A stretch of DNA of 64,000 bases, taken from Melioribacter roseus (GTDB lineage: Bacteria; Bacteroidota; Ignavibacteria; Ignavibacteriales; Melioribacteraceae). The DNA lies in contig DYHH01000007.1 in NCBI GenBank assembly GCA_020724265.1, positions 103,620 to 167,619 of the forward strand, in the 5' to 3' direction. Under the pieces are notes generated by a model. That model saw only the letters and a list, made by a program, of their open reading frames with translations, did not search any database and was not told the DNA's origin. Both the position numbers and the translations under genes were made by a program. Below are positions 9,188 to 18,104 of this stretch, in pieces; positions within the stretch are counted from its first letter, which is position 1; each line of letters begins with the position of its first letter.

Positions 9188-9498
9188 TAATAACCACATC
9201 TTCACAAATTGCCGGTAAAGAAATTAAAAAAACATTCGGAGTTGTAAGGGGCAATACTATCCGTGCACGACATATCGGAAAAGATATCCTGGCAGTGTTC
9301 AAGAATTTATTCGGAGGAGAAATTCAAGAGTACACAAAACTGCTTGCCGAATCACGAGATCAATCGATTGACAGAATGTTGGAAGAAGCTAAAGCACTCG
9401 GAGCTAATGCCGTTGTTGACTGCAGGTTTTCAACAAGCTATTTAATGGCTAATGCTGCAGAGATTTTAGTTTATGGTACTGCGGTTTATGTAGAGTAG
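9184..9498 (+). CDS. YbjQ / UPF0145 family protein
   Basis: This 104-residue protein is a full-length member of the UPF0145 (YbjQ) family. It has the N-terminal VRGNTIRARHIGKDI motif, the central LLAESRDQSIDRMLEEAKALGANAVV helix and the final TAVYVE strand. These proteins form pentameric rings of the heavy-metal-binding-domain fold. Their biological role is poorly defined, with links to envelope stress. It overlaps the anti-sigma gene by 4 bases (ATGA), so it is probably a constant member of this ECF operon and may act in the same envelope response. Confidence 0.88.
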   Translation: MIITTSSQIAGKEIKKTFGVVRGNTIRARHIGKDILAVFKNLFGGEIQEYTKLLAESRDQSIDRMLEEAKALGANAVVDCRFSTSYLMANAAEILVYGTAVYVE

Positions 9499-9525
9499 AA
9501 TATTAGTTGTTATTTTCAAGGGTAG

Positions 9526-10023
9526 GAACTCACCCTAAATCCCTCTCTTGGAAAGAGAGGGACTTTTTCTTTTTAAATGAGTCGTGAAAAATGATTGCTA
9601 ATTTTTCGCAGAACATGCGGTAAATTATTTATTACTTCCTCATTATTAAATCTTATCACTTGTAATCCGAGAGAATTAATAATTTGTGTTCGATTTTGAT
9701 CTTCTGTTAATCTGTATTTATGATAAACGCCATCAAGTTCGATTATTAATTTCTCTTCATGGCAATAAAAATCCGCGACAAAGAAAGATTCTTTACCGGT
9801 TGAATCATAAAATAATGGATGCTGTCTCAAAAATTTTTTCAGGTCTAATTGTCTGTTTCGAACGGAGTTCCAAAGCATTTTTTCTGCAGGTGTAGGGTTA
9901 CGCCTAAGATCTCTACAGATAATTTTTGCGATTTCTATAAGTGCTTTTTTATTGTTTATGGACATACACGTTCCTAAAAATCTCCCCTTCTCTTTTCAAG
10001 AGAAGGGGCCGGGGGATGAGTTC
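9526..10023. mobile_element. Inverted-repeat cassette carrying a DUF559 nuclease gene
   Basis: The left end starts GAACTCACCC at 9526, followed by a hairpin (CCCTCTCTT 9541-9549 with AAGAGAGGG 9553-9561). The right end, read on the minus strand from 10023, starts GAACTCATCCCC and is followed by a similar hairpin (CCCCTTCTCTT 9984-9994 with AAGAGAAGGGG 9998-10008). The two ends are imperfect inverted copies, each with its own internal hairpin, and the only gene between them is the DUF559 ORF. No transposase is present, so any movement would need a helper or the nuclease itself. Confidence 0.6.
9573..9965 (-). CDS. DUF559 (Vsr-like) endonuclease-domain protein
   Basis: This 130-residue protein matches DUF559, a relative of very-short-patch-repair (Vsr) endonucleases in the PD-(D/E)xK fold. 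It shows RRNPTPAEKMLWNSVRNRQL near the N-terminus, then FVADFYCHEEKLIIELDG with the D...ExD-like catalytic residues, and QVIRFNNEEV near the end. The family is assumed to cut DNA, but its targets are not defined. The gene fills the inverted-repeat cassette described at 9526-10023, an arrangement that suggests the gene spreads with its flanks. The ATG starts MSINNKKALI. Confidence 0.85.
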   Translation of the reverse strand: MSINNKKALIEIAKIICRDLRRNPTPAEKMLWNSVRNRQLDLKKFLRQHPLFYDSTGKESFFVADFYCHEEKLIIELDGVYHKYRLTEDQNRTQIINSLGLQVIRFNNEEVINNLPHVLRKISNHFSRLI

Positions 10024-10094
10024 AAAAATTATAGTAAGTTATTATTACTAAAAAATAATGAAAAAATTCTCTTGCAAGGCTAAAACCAATAGGT

Positions 10095-11435
10095 TCATTT
10101 TCTAGATCTTTCAATATATTTTTTCACATCAAACTTACGTTTGCACCCGTTGTAGTTCATGTATCTTATCTTTCCGAAGACGGGTCTTTCAGTCCAGGCT
10201 CTATCGTGTACACCCCCGATTGACCATGCACAGCCGACATATCCGTTCGGGTCTCTTCCGTCAAGCTCGTATTTATCATTTAAGTAAATTGCATATTCCA
10301 AAGCTTCTTCGGGAGTTTCCGTCCATTCAAGAATTTTCTTTGCCCAATACATTCGCATATATCCATGCATTTTGCCGGTGGTTACCATTTCATTTTGTGC
10401 TGCGTTCCAGAGCTCATCATGAGTTTCCGCTTTTTCAAATTGTTCTAAAGTATACATAAATTCTCTTTTATCATTTCTATGTTCGTTTAATGTTTTTTTT
10501 GCCCATTCCGGGAATCCCTCGAATGAATCATAGTTCTTGTTATAATAACAAAAATTATCAGAGAGTTCTCGTCTTACAATTAATTCTTCAAGGAACGCTT
10601 CTTTATTAACTTCCTCACCTTCTATTTTAAGAGTTTCTAATGCAATTCTTTGTGCGGAAATTTGTCCGAAGTGCAGATAAGGTGAGAGATTTGATAAAAC
10701 ATTTTCATTCGGATCGTTTCTTTTATTGTTATAGTTTGTAAAGCGTTCATCTAAAAATGAATTTAACATTTTAATAGCATTACTTTCACCAGGGTTTATC
10801 CACTCAACTTCCTTCACATCGAAGTTTATCTTAAGTGATTTAAGAGCTTTTCCCCAGTCGACTTTTTTAACCGGAAGGTTATGCTCATGTTGCTTTTTCA
10901 GTTTTGGAAATTCATCAAGATATTGTTCAAGCTGCTTTTTAATTTTTGGTCGAATTGTATAAGCTCCGAATTCTTGTTTATCCGACGCTTCCCATACCGG
11001 TACTATATTGTGTGCATCAACCGTAAAAAACGGAACTGAAATATTTTCGATTACTTCTTTCTTCCATTTCCGAACTATTTTAAGTGGATTAAAATCCGAA
11101 ACAACAACGGAAACATCTAATTGATTTACAAGTTTTGGAATTTCTTGCCCTGGATTGCCGGTCAACATATAAAATGGGGTGTTAATTTTTTGAAGTGATT
11201 CTTCAACCTCTTGTAAACCTTTCAGCATGAATCCATATTGCCGGATTGTTGCTTCAAGAAAATTGGGAATGAGACAGAAAACAACAATAACCGGTTTCTT
11301 TAATTCCTTTCCTTTTTCTATTGCAAACTGCAAAGCCCAATTATCAAGTACGCGTTGATCACGCTGCATCCAATAAATTACTGGACCACTTCCATATACT
11401 TTTTCATTTTGTTGTATGACTCTTTTTAAATTCAT
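10095..11435 (-). CDS. Class II CPD photolyase
   Basis: This protein has 446 residues from the chosen ATG (MNLKRVIQQ). It is a class II deoxyribodipyrimidine photolyase, which uses FADH- and blue light to split cyclobutane pyrimidine dimers. The N-terminal antenna domain starts with VIYWMQRDQRVLDNWALQFA, a class II signature. The FAD-binding helical domain carries LSPYLHFGQISAQR, VRRELSDNFCYYN, GKMHGYMRMYWAKKILEW and DGRDPNGYVGCAWSIGGVHD. The frame is open for another 20 codons to 11495, but that extension runs through CACAGAG repeat sequence and has no family match, so the start at 11435 is preferred. It lies near uvrA, giving two UV repair routes in one area. Confidence 0.95.
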   Translation of the reverse strand: MNLKRVIQQNEKVYGSGPVIYWMQRDQRVLDNWALQFAIEKGKELKKPVIVVFCLIPNFLEATIRQYGFMLKGLQEVEESLQKINTPFYMLTGNPGQEIPKLVNQLDVSVVVSDFNPLKIVRKWKKEVIENISVPFFTVDAHNIVPVWEASDKQEFGAYTIRPKIKKQLEQYLDEFPKLKKQHEHNLPVKKVDWGKALKSLKINFDVKEVEWINPGESNAIKMLNSFLDERFTNYNNKRNDPNENVLSNLSPYLHFGQISAQRIALETLKIEGEEVNKEAFLEELIVRRELSDNFCYYNKNYDSFEGFPEWAKKTLNEHRNDKREFMYTLEQFEKAETHDELWNAAQNEMVTTGKMHGYMRMYWAKKILEWTETPEEALEYAIYLNDKYELDGRDPNGYVGCAWSIGGVHDRAWTERPVFGKIRYMNYNGCKRKFDVKKYIERSRK

Positions 11436-11460
11436 AATAGATGTAGGTGTAAAAAACTTT

Positions 11461-11502
11461 GGACACAGAGAACACAGAGTATCACCGAGAACCACAGAGA
11501 AC
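11461..11502. repeat. CACAGAG-rich dispersed repeat
   Basis: The sequence contains three spaced copies of an ACACAGAG/CCACAGAG unit (GGACACAGAG, AACACAGAG, ACCACAGAGA) with CACCGAG between them. The same kind of text recurs at 44076-44145, and a related phrase (CCGCCAAGACGCAAAGGA) sits at about 11558-11575 next to the EVE gene stop. It is noncoding and lies between photolyase and the EVE gene. Confidence 0.55.
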
Positions 11503-11574
11503 TTGTTAAATTGATTAATGCTATTTCACATTATGTATCATCTGAAAACTTAATTACCGCCAAGACGCAAAGGA

Positions 11575-12033
11575 TTATTTTCCCATTATGACAATTTCAT
11601 CAAACTCTGTTTTTGTTAACGGCATAACCGATAAACGATTTCCGCGTTGAATAAGTTTCATATTCTTTAATTTCGGATTCTCTTTAATTTCTGAAATAGA
11701 AACAGGGTTATTGAACTTCTTGATAAACTTTACATCAACCATAATCCATGTTGGATTATCTTCTTTGCTCTTGGGATCGTAATGCTTGTCACCGGGATCG
11801 AAAGCGGTAAAGTCTGGATAACCTTCTTTTACAACTTCGCATATTCCAACTGCCGCCGGCGGTTCGGTATTGCTGTGATAAAAAATTACCTGATCACCTT
11901 TTTTCATTTCATCGCGCATAAAATTCCTTGCCTGATAATTTCTAACTCCATCCCAAAAAGTTTTTTTATCCTTTTGTAAATCATCGATTGAATATACATT
12001 AGGTTCGGATTTAATCAGCCAATATTTTGCCAT
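11575..12033 (-). CDS. EVE domain protein
   Basis: This 152-residue protein is a single EVE domain, a PUA-like fold related to YTH and ASCH domains. Motifs are WLIKSEPNVYSIDDL, FWDGVRNYQARNFMRDEMKKGDQVIFYHS, VGICEVV and the C-terminal QRGNRLSVMPLTKTEFDEI. EVE proteins are thought to read modified bases in DNA or RNA; the human homologue is THYN1. The family is often found near restriction or defence genes, but here it stands 18 bases upstream-adjacent to uvrA's end and close to photolyase, so a DNA-damage context is as likely. The ligand is unknown. Confidence 0.93.
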   Translation of the reverse strand: MAKYWLIKSEPNVYSIDDLQKDKKTFWDGVRNYQARNFMRDEMKKGDQVIFYHSNTEPPAAVGICEVVKEGYPDFTAFDPGDKHYDPKSKEDNPTWIMVDVKFIKKFNNPVSISEIKENPKLKNMKLIQRGNRLSVMPLTKTEFDEIVIMGK

Positions 12034-12051
12034 TACTTATCTCCATTTATT

Positions 12052-14829
12052 CTACAAAACTTTTTTTAGATATTGTCCTGTAAATGAATTCTTCACTTTT
12101 GCTATTTCTTCGGGAGTTCCAACTGCAACAACATTTCCTCCTTTATCTCCGGCATCAGGCCCTAAATCAATAACATAATCTGCATTTTTGATTATTTCCA
12201 AATTGTGTTCGATAATCAGCACAGAATTTTGGTTCTTAATTAACATCTGAAAACAGTTTAAAAGTTTCGAAATATCATCGAAGTGAAGCCCTGTTGTCGG
12301 CTCATCAAATATAAAAAGTGTGTGTCTGTTTTTTTTCTGAGCAGAAAGATGTAAAGCTAATTTTATCCTTTGTGCTTCACCGCCTGAAAGAGTGTTTGAA
12401 GGTTGACCAAGTTTAATATATCCCAATCCAACATCGGAAAGTACTTCCAGGTAACGATTAATTTTATCATTACTTTTAAAAAATTCTAATGCCTCATCAA
12501 CAGTCATATTTAACACGTCGACTATATTTTTCCCGCGGTATGTTATTTCGCGGGTTTCTTTTTTATAGCGTGTTCCTTTGCAATCGTCGCATTCCAAATA
12601 TAAATCAGCAAGAAACTGCATTTCGATTTTAACGTAACCTTCACCAGAACAAGTTTCACATCTACCGCCGGGGACATTAAAGGAAAAGTAACCTGGTTTG
12701 TAACCACGTGCTCTTGCTTGAGGTGTATCGGCATAAAGCTCTCGAATGTGCTCAAAGCCTTTCACATAGCTAATAGGGTTTGAACGGGGAGTTTTACCAA
12801 TTGGTGATTGATCAACAATTTCAATTTCATCGATATATTTTGTCCCTTCTATCGAATCATACTTCCCAATCCTTGGAGGATTTTCACCAAGTAACTTTGC
12901 AACACCTCCGTATAAAATATCATGTATAAGAGTGCTTTTACCCGAACCGCTTACACCTGTTACGACAACAAATTTTTTCAGAGGGATATCTACATCAATA
13001 TTTTTGAGGTTATTTTCTTGTGCTCCTTTTATTTTTATTACCTGTGTTTCTTTTGTGTTTCTTTCGTCTGGTAGAGGAATGGAAATTGTCTTGGATAAAT
13101 ATTTACCTGTTAGCGAATCAGAATTATTAATTAATTCATTATATGTTCCGATTGCTACGATCTGCCCGCCGTTAACTCCTGCATGCGGACCCATATCTAC
13201 TATTAAATCTGCTTCTTCCATCATTTCCGAATCATGTTCTACTACTAAAACGGTATTACCGATGTCTCGAAGTGATTTCAATATTTTTATTAACCGGGTG
13301 TTGTCTCTTGGATGTAAACCGATTGTCGGTTCATCTAAAACATATAGAGTACCTATTAACGCTGAACCAAGTGAAGTTGCTAAATTTATTCTTTGAGTTT
13401 CGCCGCCGGAAAGCGTTGAGCTTAGTCGATCCAAAGTCAAATACCCGAGTCCGACATTATTAAGAAATGATAATCTCTTTCTTATTTCTTTAAGAATTCT
13501 GTCCGCAATTTTTTCCTCATATTCGGTAAGCTGTAAAATTTCAAAAAATTTGTGAGCGCGCTCAATCGACATTTTAATAATATCATGCATTGAATGTTCA
13601 TCAACTTTGACTTGTAATGCTTCTCTTCGTAAACGGGAACCTTTACAGGCTTTGCAAGTATTGTAACCGCGGTATCTGCTCAATAAAATTCTGATATGCA
13701 TTTTATAGGTTTTCTTTTCCAACTTCTCAAAGAAACCATCTATACCTATGTAACCTTTGAATCCCTCTTTAACTTTTTGATATTGTGCATCAGTTAATTT
13801 TTCGAAAGGAACATTTATCGGGATGTTATTCTCTTTAGCCGACCTAATTAAATCCCTCAAATATTTACTGTACTTAACGCTTCGCCATGGTGCAATTGCT
13901 CCTTCGGCTAAGCTTAACTTCGGATTGGGAACGATGAGATTCATATCATAATCCATTGTTCTTCCGAATCCTTGACAAACCGGGCAGGCGCCGAATGGAT
14001 TGTTAAACGAGAAGAACCTTGGCTCAGGTTCTTCATATCGAATACCGCAGCATTCGTAAAATTTTGTGAATATTTTTATTTCATTTGTATCTGCGTGAAT
14101 AATTGCAAGTCTGCCGTCACCTTCTTTAAAAGTTGTTTCGATCGAATCGGCAAGTTTAGCTCTGATATCGTCTTTAGTTGATTTGAATCTGTCAATCACA
14201 ACATAGATTTCATTCTTTGAATTGGTTTTAATTTCTTCTTCATTCAGATCATAGAGTTTATCTTTATAATAAATCCTGAAAAAACCTTTTCGTTTGAGGA
14301 GATCTATTTCATCCTTTATTTTTCTACCTTCATGAAGTGGCGGGGGATAGGCGAGATAAAATCTGCCGCCGTCATTCTGCATGTTTATCCATTCAACAAC
14401 AGAAGAAGTAGAATCTTTAGTTACAACATTTCCGCAACTAAAACAGATTGTCTTACCGATGCGGGCAAATAGCAGGCGTAGATAGTCATATATCTCTGTA
14501 CTAGTTGCAACTGTTGAACGGGGATTGCGTGCACCTTGTTTTTGTTCTATTGCAACGGCGGGGCTTATACCGTAAATAAAATCAACATCCGGCTTGCTCA
14601 TCCGTTCAAGAAATTGCCGTGCATACGATGACAAACTTTCAACATAACGCCGTTGTCCCTCTGCATAAATTGTATCGAAGACAAGAGATGATTTACCCGA
14701 ACCACTGACTCCGGTAAAAACAATTAATTTATTACGAGGCAATTCCAAATCTATATTTTTCAGATTATGCTGTCGTGCGCCTTTAACAATTATTTTATCT
14801 TTCGAATATTTCGGTTGGTTTTTAGTCAT
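12052..14829 (-). CDS. uvrA: UvrABC excinuclease subunit A
   Basis: At 925 residues this has the typical UvrA length. It holds two ABC ATPase modules: Walker A GVSGSGKSS at residue 40, signature LSGGETQRINLA, Walker B LYVLDEPTIGLHP; then GVSGSGKST, LSGGEAQRIKLA and LFIFDEPTTGLHF. The C-terminal zinc module is intact (CETC ... CDDC). The more N-terminal module reads YECCGIRYEEPEPRFFSFNN ... CPVC, so the first cysteine of the usual CxxC pair appears to be Tyr with Cys shifted by two places. UvrA dimers find bulky DNA lesions and load UvrB in nucleotide excision repair. The gene stands 18 bases after the EVE gene end on the same strand. Confidence 0.98.
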   Translation of the reverse strand: MTKNQPKYSKDKIIVKGARQHNLKNIDLELPRNKLIVFTGVSGSGKSSLVFDTIYAEGQRRYVESLSSYARQFLERMSKPDVDFIYGISPAVAIEQKQGARNPRSTVATSTEIYDYLRLLFARIGKTICFSCGNVVTKDSTSSVVEWINMQNDGGRFYLAYPPPLHEGRKIKDEIDLLKRKGFFRIYYKDKLYDLNEEEIKTNSKNEIYVVIDRFKSTKDDIRAKLADSIETTFKEGDGRLAIIHADTNEIKIFTKFYECCGIRYEEPEPRFFSFNNPFGACPVCQGFGRTMDYDMNLIVPNPKLSLAEGAIAPWRSVKYSKYLRDLIRSAKENNIPINVPFEKLTDAQYQKVKEGFKGYIGIDGFFEKLEKKTYKMHIRILLSRYRGYNTCKACKGSRLRREALQVKVDEHSMHDIIKMSIERAHKFFEILQLTEYEEKIADRILKEIRKRLSFLNNVGLGYLTLDRLSSTLSGGETQRINLATSLGSALIGTLYVLDEPTIGLHPRDNTRLIKILKSLRDIGNTVLVVEHDSEMMEEADLIVDMGPHAGVNGGQIVAIGTYNELINNSDSLTGKYLSKTISIPLPDERNTKETQVIKIKGAQENNLKNIDVDIPLKKFVVVTGVSGSGKSTLIHDILYGGVAKLLGENPPRIGKYDSIEGTKYIDEIEIVDQSPIGKTPRSNPISYVKGFEHIRELYADTPQARARGYKPGYFSFNVPGGRCETCSGEGYVKIEMQFLADLYLECDDCKGTRYKKETREITYRGKNIVDVLNMTVDEALEFFKSNDKINRYLEVLSDVGLGYIKLGQPSNTLSGGEAQRIKLALHLSAQKKNRHTLFIFDEPTTGLHFDDISKLLNCFQMLIKNQNSVLIIEHNLEIIKNADYVIDLGPDAGDKGGNVVAVGTPEEIAKVKNSFTGQYLKKVL

Positions 14830-14906
14830 TATTTGAGCAAGTCGTAAAGTTTAAAGTTCTAGTATAATAAAAAATTGTGAAAAGTAGTTAAAATGAATTT
14901 TTGTTT

Positions 14907-15179
14907 TTATAAGTGTGAGATAAGCCTATCATAGTCGTTGTGATTTCCAATCCAAAACCAAACAATAGTATTACTATTAGTTTTAATACCCAAAGCTCTC
15001 CAACCAATTCCTACCCGAACAGAATAAATTGACTCAGAAGATTTTAGTTTTTTGAACTCAATACTAGGATGGTTTGGATTCTCTTTCCACAGTTTAAAAT
15101 TTTTCCTAGTATTCAGTTGGACTCTGGTCGGGAGTTTCTTAAAGAGGGTGATGAACTCTTGTGTTAATTCGGATTTCAC
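14907..15179 (-). CDS. RelE/ParE-family toxin
   Basis: This 90-residue protein belongs to the RelE/ParE toxin superfamily. It has N-terminal helices (TQEFITLFKKLPTRVQLNTRKNFKLWKENP) and the beta-sheet core YSVRVGIGWRALGIK ... IVWFWIGNHNDYDRLI, where the Arg and the GxH-x-DYD segment match the usual end of the fold. Members act as ribosome-dependent mRNA interferases or as gyrase inhibitors; which applies here cannot be told. It overlaps the upstream antitoxin-like gene by 4 bases, the standard toxin-antitoxin arrangement with the antitoxin first. Confidence 0.8.
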   Translation of the reverse strand: MKSELTQEFITLFKKLPTRVQLNTRKNFKLWKENPNHPSIEFKKLKSSESIYSVRVGIGWRALGIKTNSNTIVWFWIGNHNDYDRLISHL

Positions 15180-15394
15180 AATTCATCTAAATGAATTTTT
15201 TTGGTTTTCCCATTTAAGGAATCAGTTTTAGCCCTTTGAGCAAATTTATTGAGTTTATCCTGTTCTTTTGAGAGAGTACTCTGCCATTTTATTTCATTAC
15301 GAATATCATCGAGTAATTGTAAAGCGAGTTCATCTTGCAATGATTCTGGCAATTTTGAAGCTTCCTTTAATGCTTTGTTTAATAATTCAGTCAT
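15176..15394 (-). CDS. Putative antitoxin partner
   Basis: This is a 72-residue, charged, mostly helical protein (MTELLNKALKEASKLPESLQDELALQLLDDI ... TKKIHLDEL). It has the length and position of a type II antitoxin: first in the pair, with its stop overlapping the toxin start. The N-terminal segment KALKEASKLPESLQDELA is typical of small toxin-partner proteins in the RelB/StbD-like range. The C-terminal half should bind the toxin. No clear DNA-binding motif is visible, so autoregulation is not supported by sequence. The call rests mainly on genetic context. Confidence 0.7.
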   Translation of the reverse strand: MTELLNKALKEASKLPESLQDELALQLLDDIRNEIKWQSTLSKEQDKLNKFAQRAKTDSLNGKTKKIHLDEL

Positions 15395-15509
15395 TTTATT
15401 TGCCTAACAACTTATTTATAAAAAATAATACAATAATTCTTGGTTTAATAAAACACAAAAAACAATATATGTCTCTGTAAAAATCAGATTTTTGTTTTAT
15501 TAGTGTGTT

Positions 15510-16553
15510 CTATTTTCCTTCCGTTTCCTTCAACTTCTGCTCAAGCTTTTTAAGTTCTTCAATCTTGTTATCGAGGTTATGTTGTTCTTGGAAGAGTTTA
15601 TTCAATTTAGCTTCAATTTCTTTTTGGTATTCTACCTGATCCCAGTAACCGCGTTGTTCAAAGTATGATTTGAATAACCAATTATGTTTTAATGCTTCCA
15701 TATTTTCTGCAAATTTTGAAGCACCGGAACTTGCGAACTCGGAGGTTTCTACAAGATTAGCAATAATTGTTTTAACAGAATCGTAAACAGATTCATCTGC
15801 AAGAAGAGCGCCGAGCGCACCTTCTCCTTTATTAATCATTGTGGTAAGGTCTTTAATGTTTGACATAGTTGTATCTACATTTTGCATTACGCTGTTTAAC
15901 CCCGCCCCGAGATCAACAATATAATCTGTAATTTCATCTAATTTTGTAGTCATTATATCAAGACTTCTATCTGCGGATTGAGTTAAATCAACCGCTGCAT
16001 AATACAGCTCGTCATCATTAAAAATTTTCCCGATTGTGCCGTATCCTTGATTTACTTTAGTAGTTATTTCAGCAAAATCTGCAGTCATAATTCGTAAGTT
16101 GGCAATTACACCTTGGCTTTCAGCAATAATTTCCTGCAAATTAACCGGGTCTATCGATTCAATCATCCCGCCGTCTTGAACAACTTCGTATTCAGTTGTG
16201 CCCGGTGTTATAGTTACGATTTTTTTCCCGACAAGCCCTTCGGTTGCAATTGAAGCAACGCTGTTAAGTCTAACGAAATTTCTAACTCGTTCTTCAATTC
16301 TCATTTCAACAATGACTTTACCGGTAGTATCCGGGGCAAGAGAAATTGATCTAACACTACCTATATCATAACCACTTAGACGAACCGGTGCACCGGTTTT
16401 TAATCCTTCCACCTCTTGAAAATAACACTTCACGGTAATGGTACTTGCGAAAAGTGAGTCTTTATTTCCAATAAATAGAATAGCTATAATGATAAGTACC
16501 GTCCCGAGAAAAACAAATAACCCGAGCCGGGCGCCTTCTAAATGCTTAAACAT
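15510..16553 (-). CDS. MlaD-like MCE-domain lipid transport protein
   Basis: This 347-residue protein has one N-terminal membrane helix (LGLFVFLGTVLIIIAILFIG). A single MCE domain follows at about residues 38-120 (TITVKCYFQEVEGLKTGAPV, YDIGSVRSI, ATEGLVGKKIVTITPG). A long helical region ends in a coiled coil (NKLFQEQHNLDNKIEELKKLEQKL). MCE proteins form hexameric rings that shuttle phospholipids between the inner and outer membranes. It is third in an operon with the matching ATPase and permease. The long C-terminal helix could form a barrel-like tunnel, as in LetB/PqiB/YrbD relatives. Confidence 0.92.
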   Translation of the reverse strand: MFKHLEGARLGLFVFLGTVLIIIAILFIGNKDSLFASTITVKCYFQEVEGLKTGAPVRLSGYDIGSVRSISLAPDTTGKVIVEMRIEERVRNFVRLNSVASIATEGLVGKKIVTITPGTTEYEVVQDGGMIESIDPVNLQEIIAESQGVIANLRIMTADFAEITTKVNQGYGTIGKIFNDDELYYAAVDLTQSADRSLDIMTTKLDEITDYIVDLGAGLNSVMQNVDTTMSNIKDLTTMINKGEGALGALLADESVYDSVKTIIANLVETSEFASSGASKFAENMEALKHNWLFKSYFEQRGYWDQVEYQKEIEAKLNKLFQEQHNLDNKIEELKKLEQKLKETEGK

Positions 16554-16563
16554 TTTATGCCCC

Positions 16564-17319
16564 TTATTCTTTAATAATTTCTGTACTGAAAAAATTTCTT
16601 AAAAATTTATCTTCCGATTTAACAAGTTCTTCAATAGAACCTTCGTACGAAATTTTTGAATCTCTTAAAAATATAGCTCTATCGGCAATAATGTTAGCAC
16701 ATATTAAATCATGTGTAACTACAATTGATGTCATATTTAAACTTTTCTGTAGATTTAGAATCAATTCACTTATTTCTTTAGAAGTAATAGGATCAAGACC
16801 GGTAGTAGGTTCATCGTAAAGCATCAACTCAGGTTCTGTTATAATAGAGCGTGCAAGTCCGATTCGTTTTTTCATTCCCCCGGAAAGTTCCGAAGGCATT
16901 TTGTCAATTGCTTCTTCAAGAGAAACATGTTTAAGTGCCGTGATTACTTTTTCATCAATTTCTTTTTGGGTAAAGTCGAAATTCTTTTTTAAGGGGAATT
17001 CCAAATTTTCTCTTACTGTCATAGAGTCATATAAAGCAGCACCTTGAAATAGAAAACCGACATTTTTACGGATCTTATTCAATTCTTTCTTTTTTAATTC
17101 GATTACATTTTTATCCTTTATTAAAATTATACCTGCTTCAGGTTTCATTAAACCGATTATACATTTTAAGAGGACGCTTTTCCCGGTTCCACTTTGTCCG
17201 AATACAACAAAATTTTCACCGTAATCAACGTGCATTGAAATATCATCTAAGACTATTAGATCACCGAAACGTTTAGTAAGGTTTTCAATTCTGATTAACT
17301 TAGAGTCGGCCATAACCAC
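16564..17319 (-). CDS. MlaF-like ABC transporter ATPase
   Basis: This 251-residue protein is an ABC ATPase with Walker A GQSGTGKSVLLK, Q-loop FLFQGAALYDSMTVREN, signature LSGGMKKRIGLARSI, Walker B LMLYDEPTTGLDP and switch His VVTHD. The GAALYDSMTVRENLEFPL segment is typical of the Mla/Ttg2A subfamily. It energises lipid transport together with the permease upstream and the MCE protein downstream. It overlaps the permease gene by 25 bases, so the alternative Met two codons in (MADSKLIRI) is possible and would still overlap. Confidence 0.93.
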   Translation of the reverse strand: MVMADSKLIRIENLTKRFGDLIVLDDISMHVDYGENFVVFGQSGTGKSVLLKCIIGLMKPEAGIILIKDKNVIELKKKELNKIRKNVGFLFQGAALYDSMTVRENLEFPLKKNFDFTQKEIDEKVITALKHVSLEEAIDKMPSELSGGMKKRIGLARSIITEPELMLYDEPTTGLDPITSKEISELILNLQKSLNMTSIVVTHDLICANIIADRAIFLRDSKISYEGSIEELVKSEDKFLRNFFSTEIIKE

Positions 17320-18104
17320 ATCGTAATTTTTACAAGAATCATATCAAATATTAAAATTAGTAAAGAAGCCATTACAACCGCTGTAGTAGAAGCCCGTCCA
17401 ACCCCTTCTGTTCCACCTTCAGCGGTGAAACCTTTGAATGCACCTACAATTCCGACAATAAAACCGAACACAAAAGTTTTAGCAATACCGGGGATAAAAT
17501 CACCGAACTCAATTGCATTAATTACCGCATTTTGATAATAAGTGAAGCTCATACTTTCTGCAATAATAACGGCTATGTATCCGCCGATTATAGCAATAAA
17601 TACAACATATATTGTAAGTACGGGCAGAATCATTGTTGTTGCAATAACTCGCGTAACAACAAGATATTTAAAGGGGTTAATTGCAGATACTTCCATCGCA
17701 TCAATCTGCTCCGTTACTCTCATAGATCCAAGTTCCGCACCGATACCCGAACTTACTCTTCCTGCAAAAATTAAAGCCGTAATAACCGGACCAAGTTCAC
17801 GCACAACGGAAAGTGATACCATCGCCGGTAAAAAATCTGTTGCACCGAAACGAGCTAGAACAGGCCAGCTTTGTAATGCTAATACTAATCCTATTATTAA
17901 CCCGGTTACACTTACAATCGGGAAAGTTTTAACTCCGAGTTCATCCATATGTTTTTTAATTTCGGATATTTCGTAAGGCGGAATGAAGACCTGTTTGAAG
18001 AATTCAAGAACGAAAATTGTCAGTCCGCCTATTGAGGCAAAGAAATTAAAAATAATTTCGGATGCAGTTGCTCGTTTGTTGAACTTTAATTGCGGGAGAT
18101 TCAT
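17295..18104 (-). CDS. MlaE-like permease
   Basis: This 269-residue integral membrane protein of the MlaE/YrbE family has about five or six hydrophobic segments. The family signature is FAGRVSSGIGAELGSMRVTEQIDAMEVSAINP, followed by YLVVTRVIATTMILP. It is first in the MlaE-F-D order. There are no MlaB, MlaC or MlaA genes in the window, which matches the reduced Mla sets of Bacteroidota and Chlorobi relatives. It forms the inner-membrane channel dimer. The operon probably starts from the region just above 18104. Confidence 0.94.
   Translation of the reverse strand: MNLPQLKFNKRATASEIIFNFFASIGGLTIFVLEFFKQVFIPPYEISEIKKHMDELGVKTFPIVSVTGLIIGLVLALQSWPVLARFGATDFLPAMVSLSVVRELGPVITALIFAGRVSSGIGAELGSMRVTEQIDAMEVSAINPFKYLVVTRVIATTMILPVLTIYVVFIAIIGGYIAVIIAESMSFTYYQNAVINAIEFGDFIPGIAKTFVFGFIVGIVGAFKGFTAEGGTEGVGRASTTAVVMASLLILIFDMILVKITMWLWPTLS

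Noticed and set aside
14907..15394. Toxin-antitoxin pair together with the EVE protein as a defence island
   Set aside because: uvrA separates them, and no restriction, CRISPR or phage-defence genes are present.
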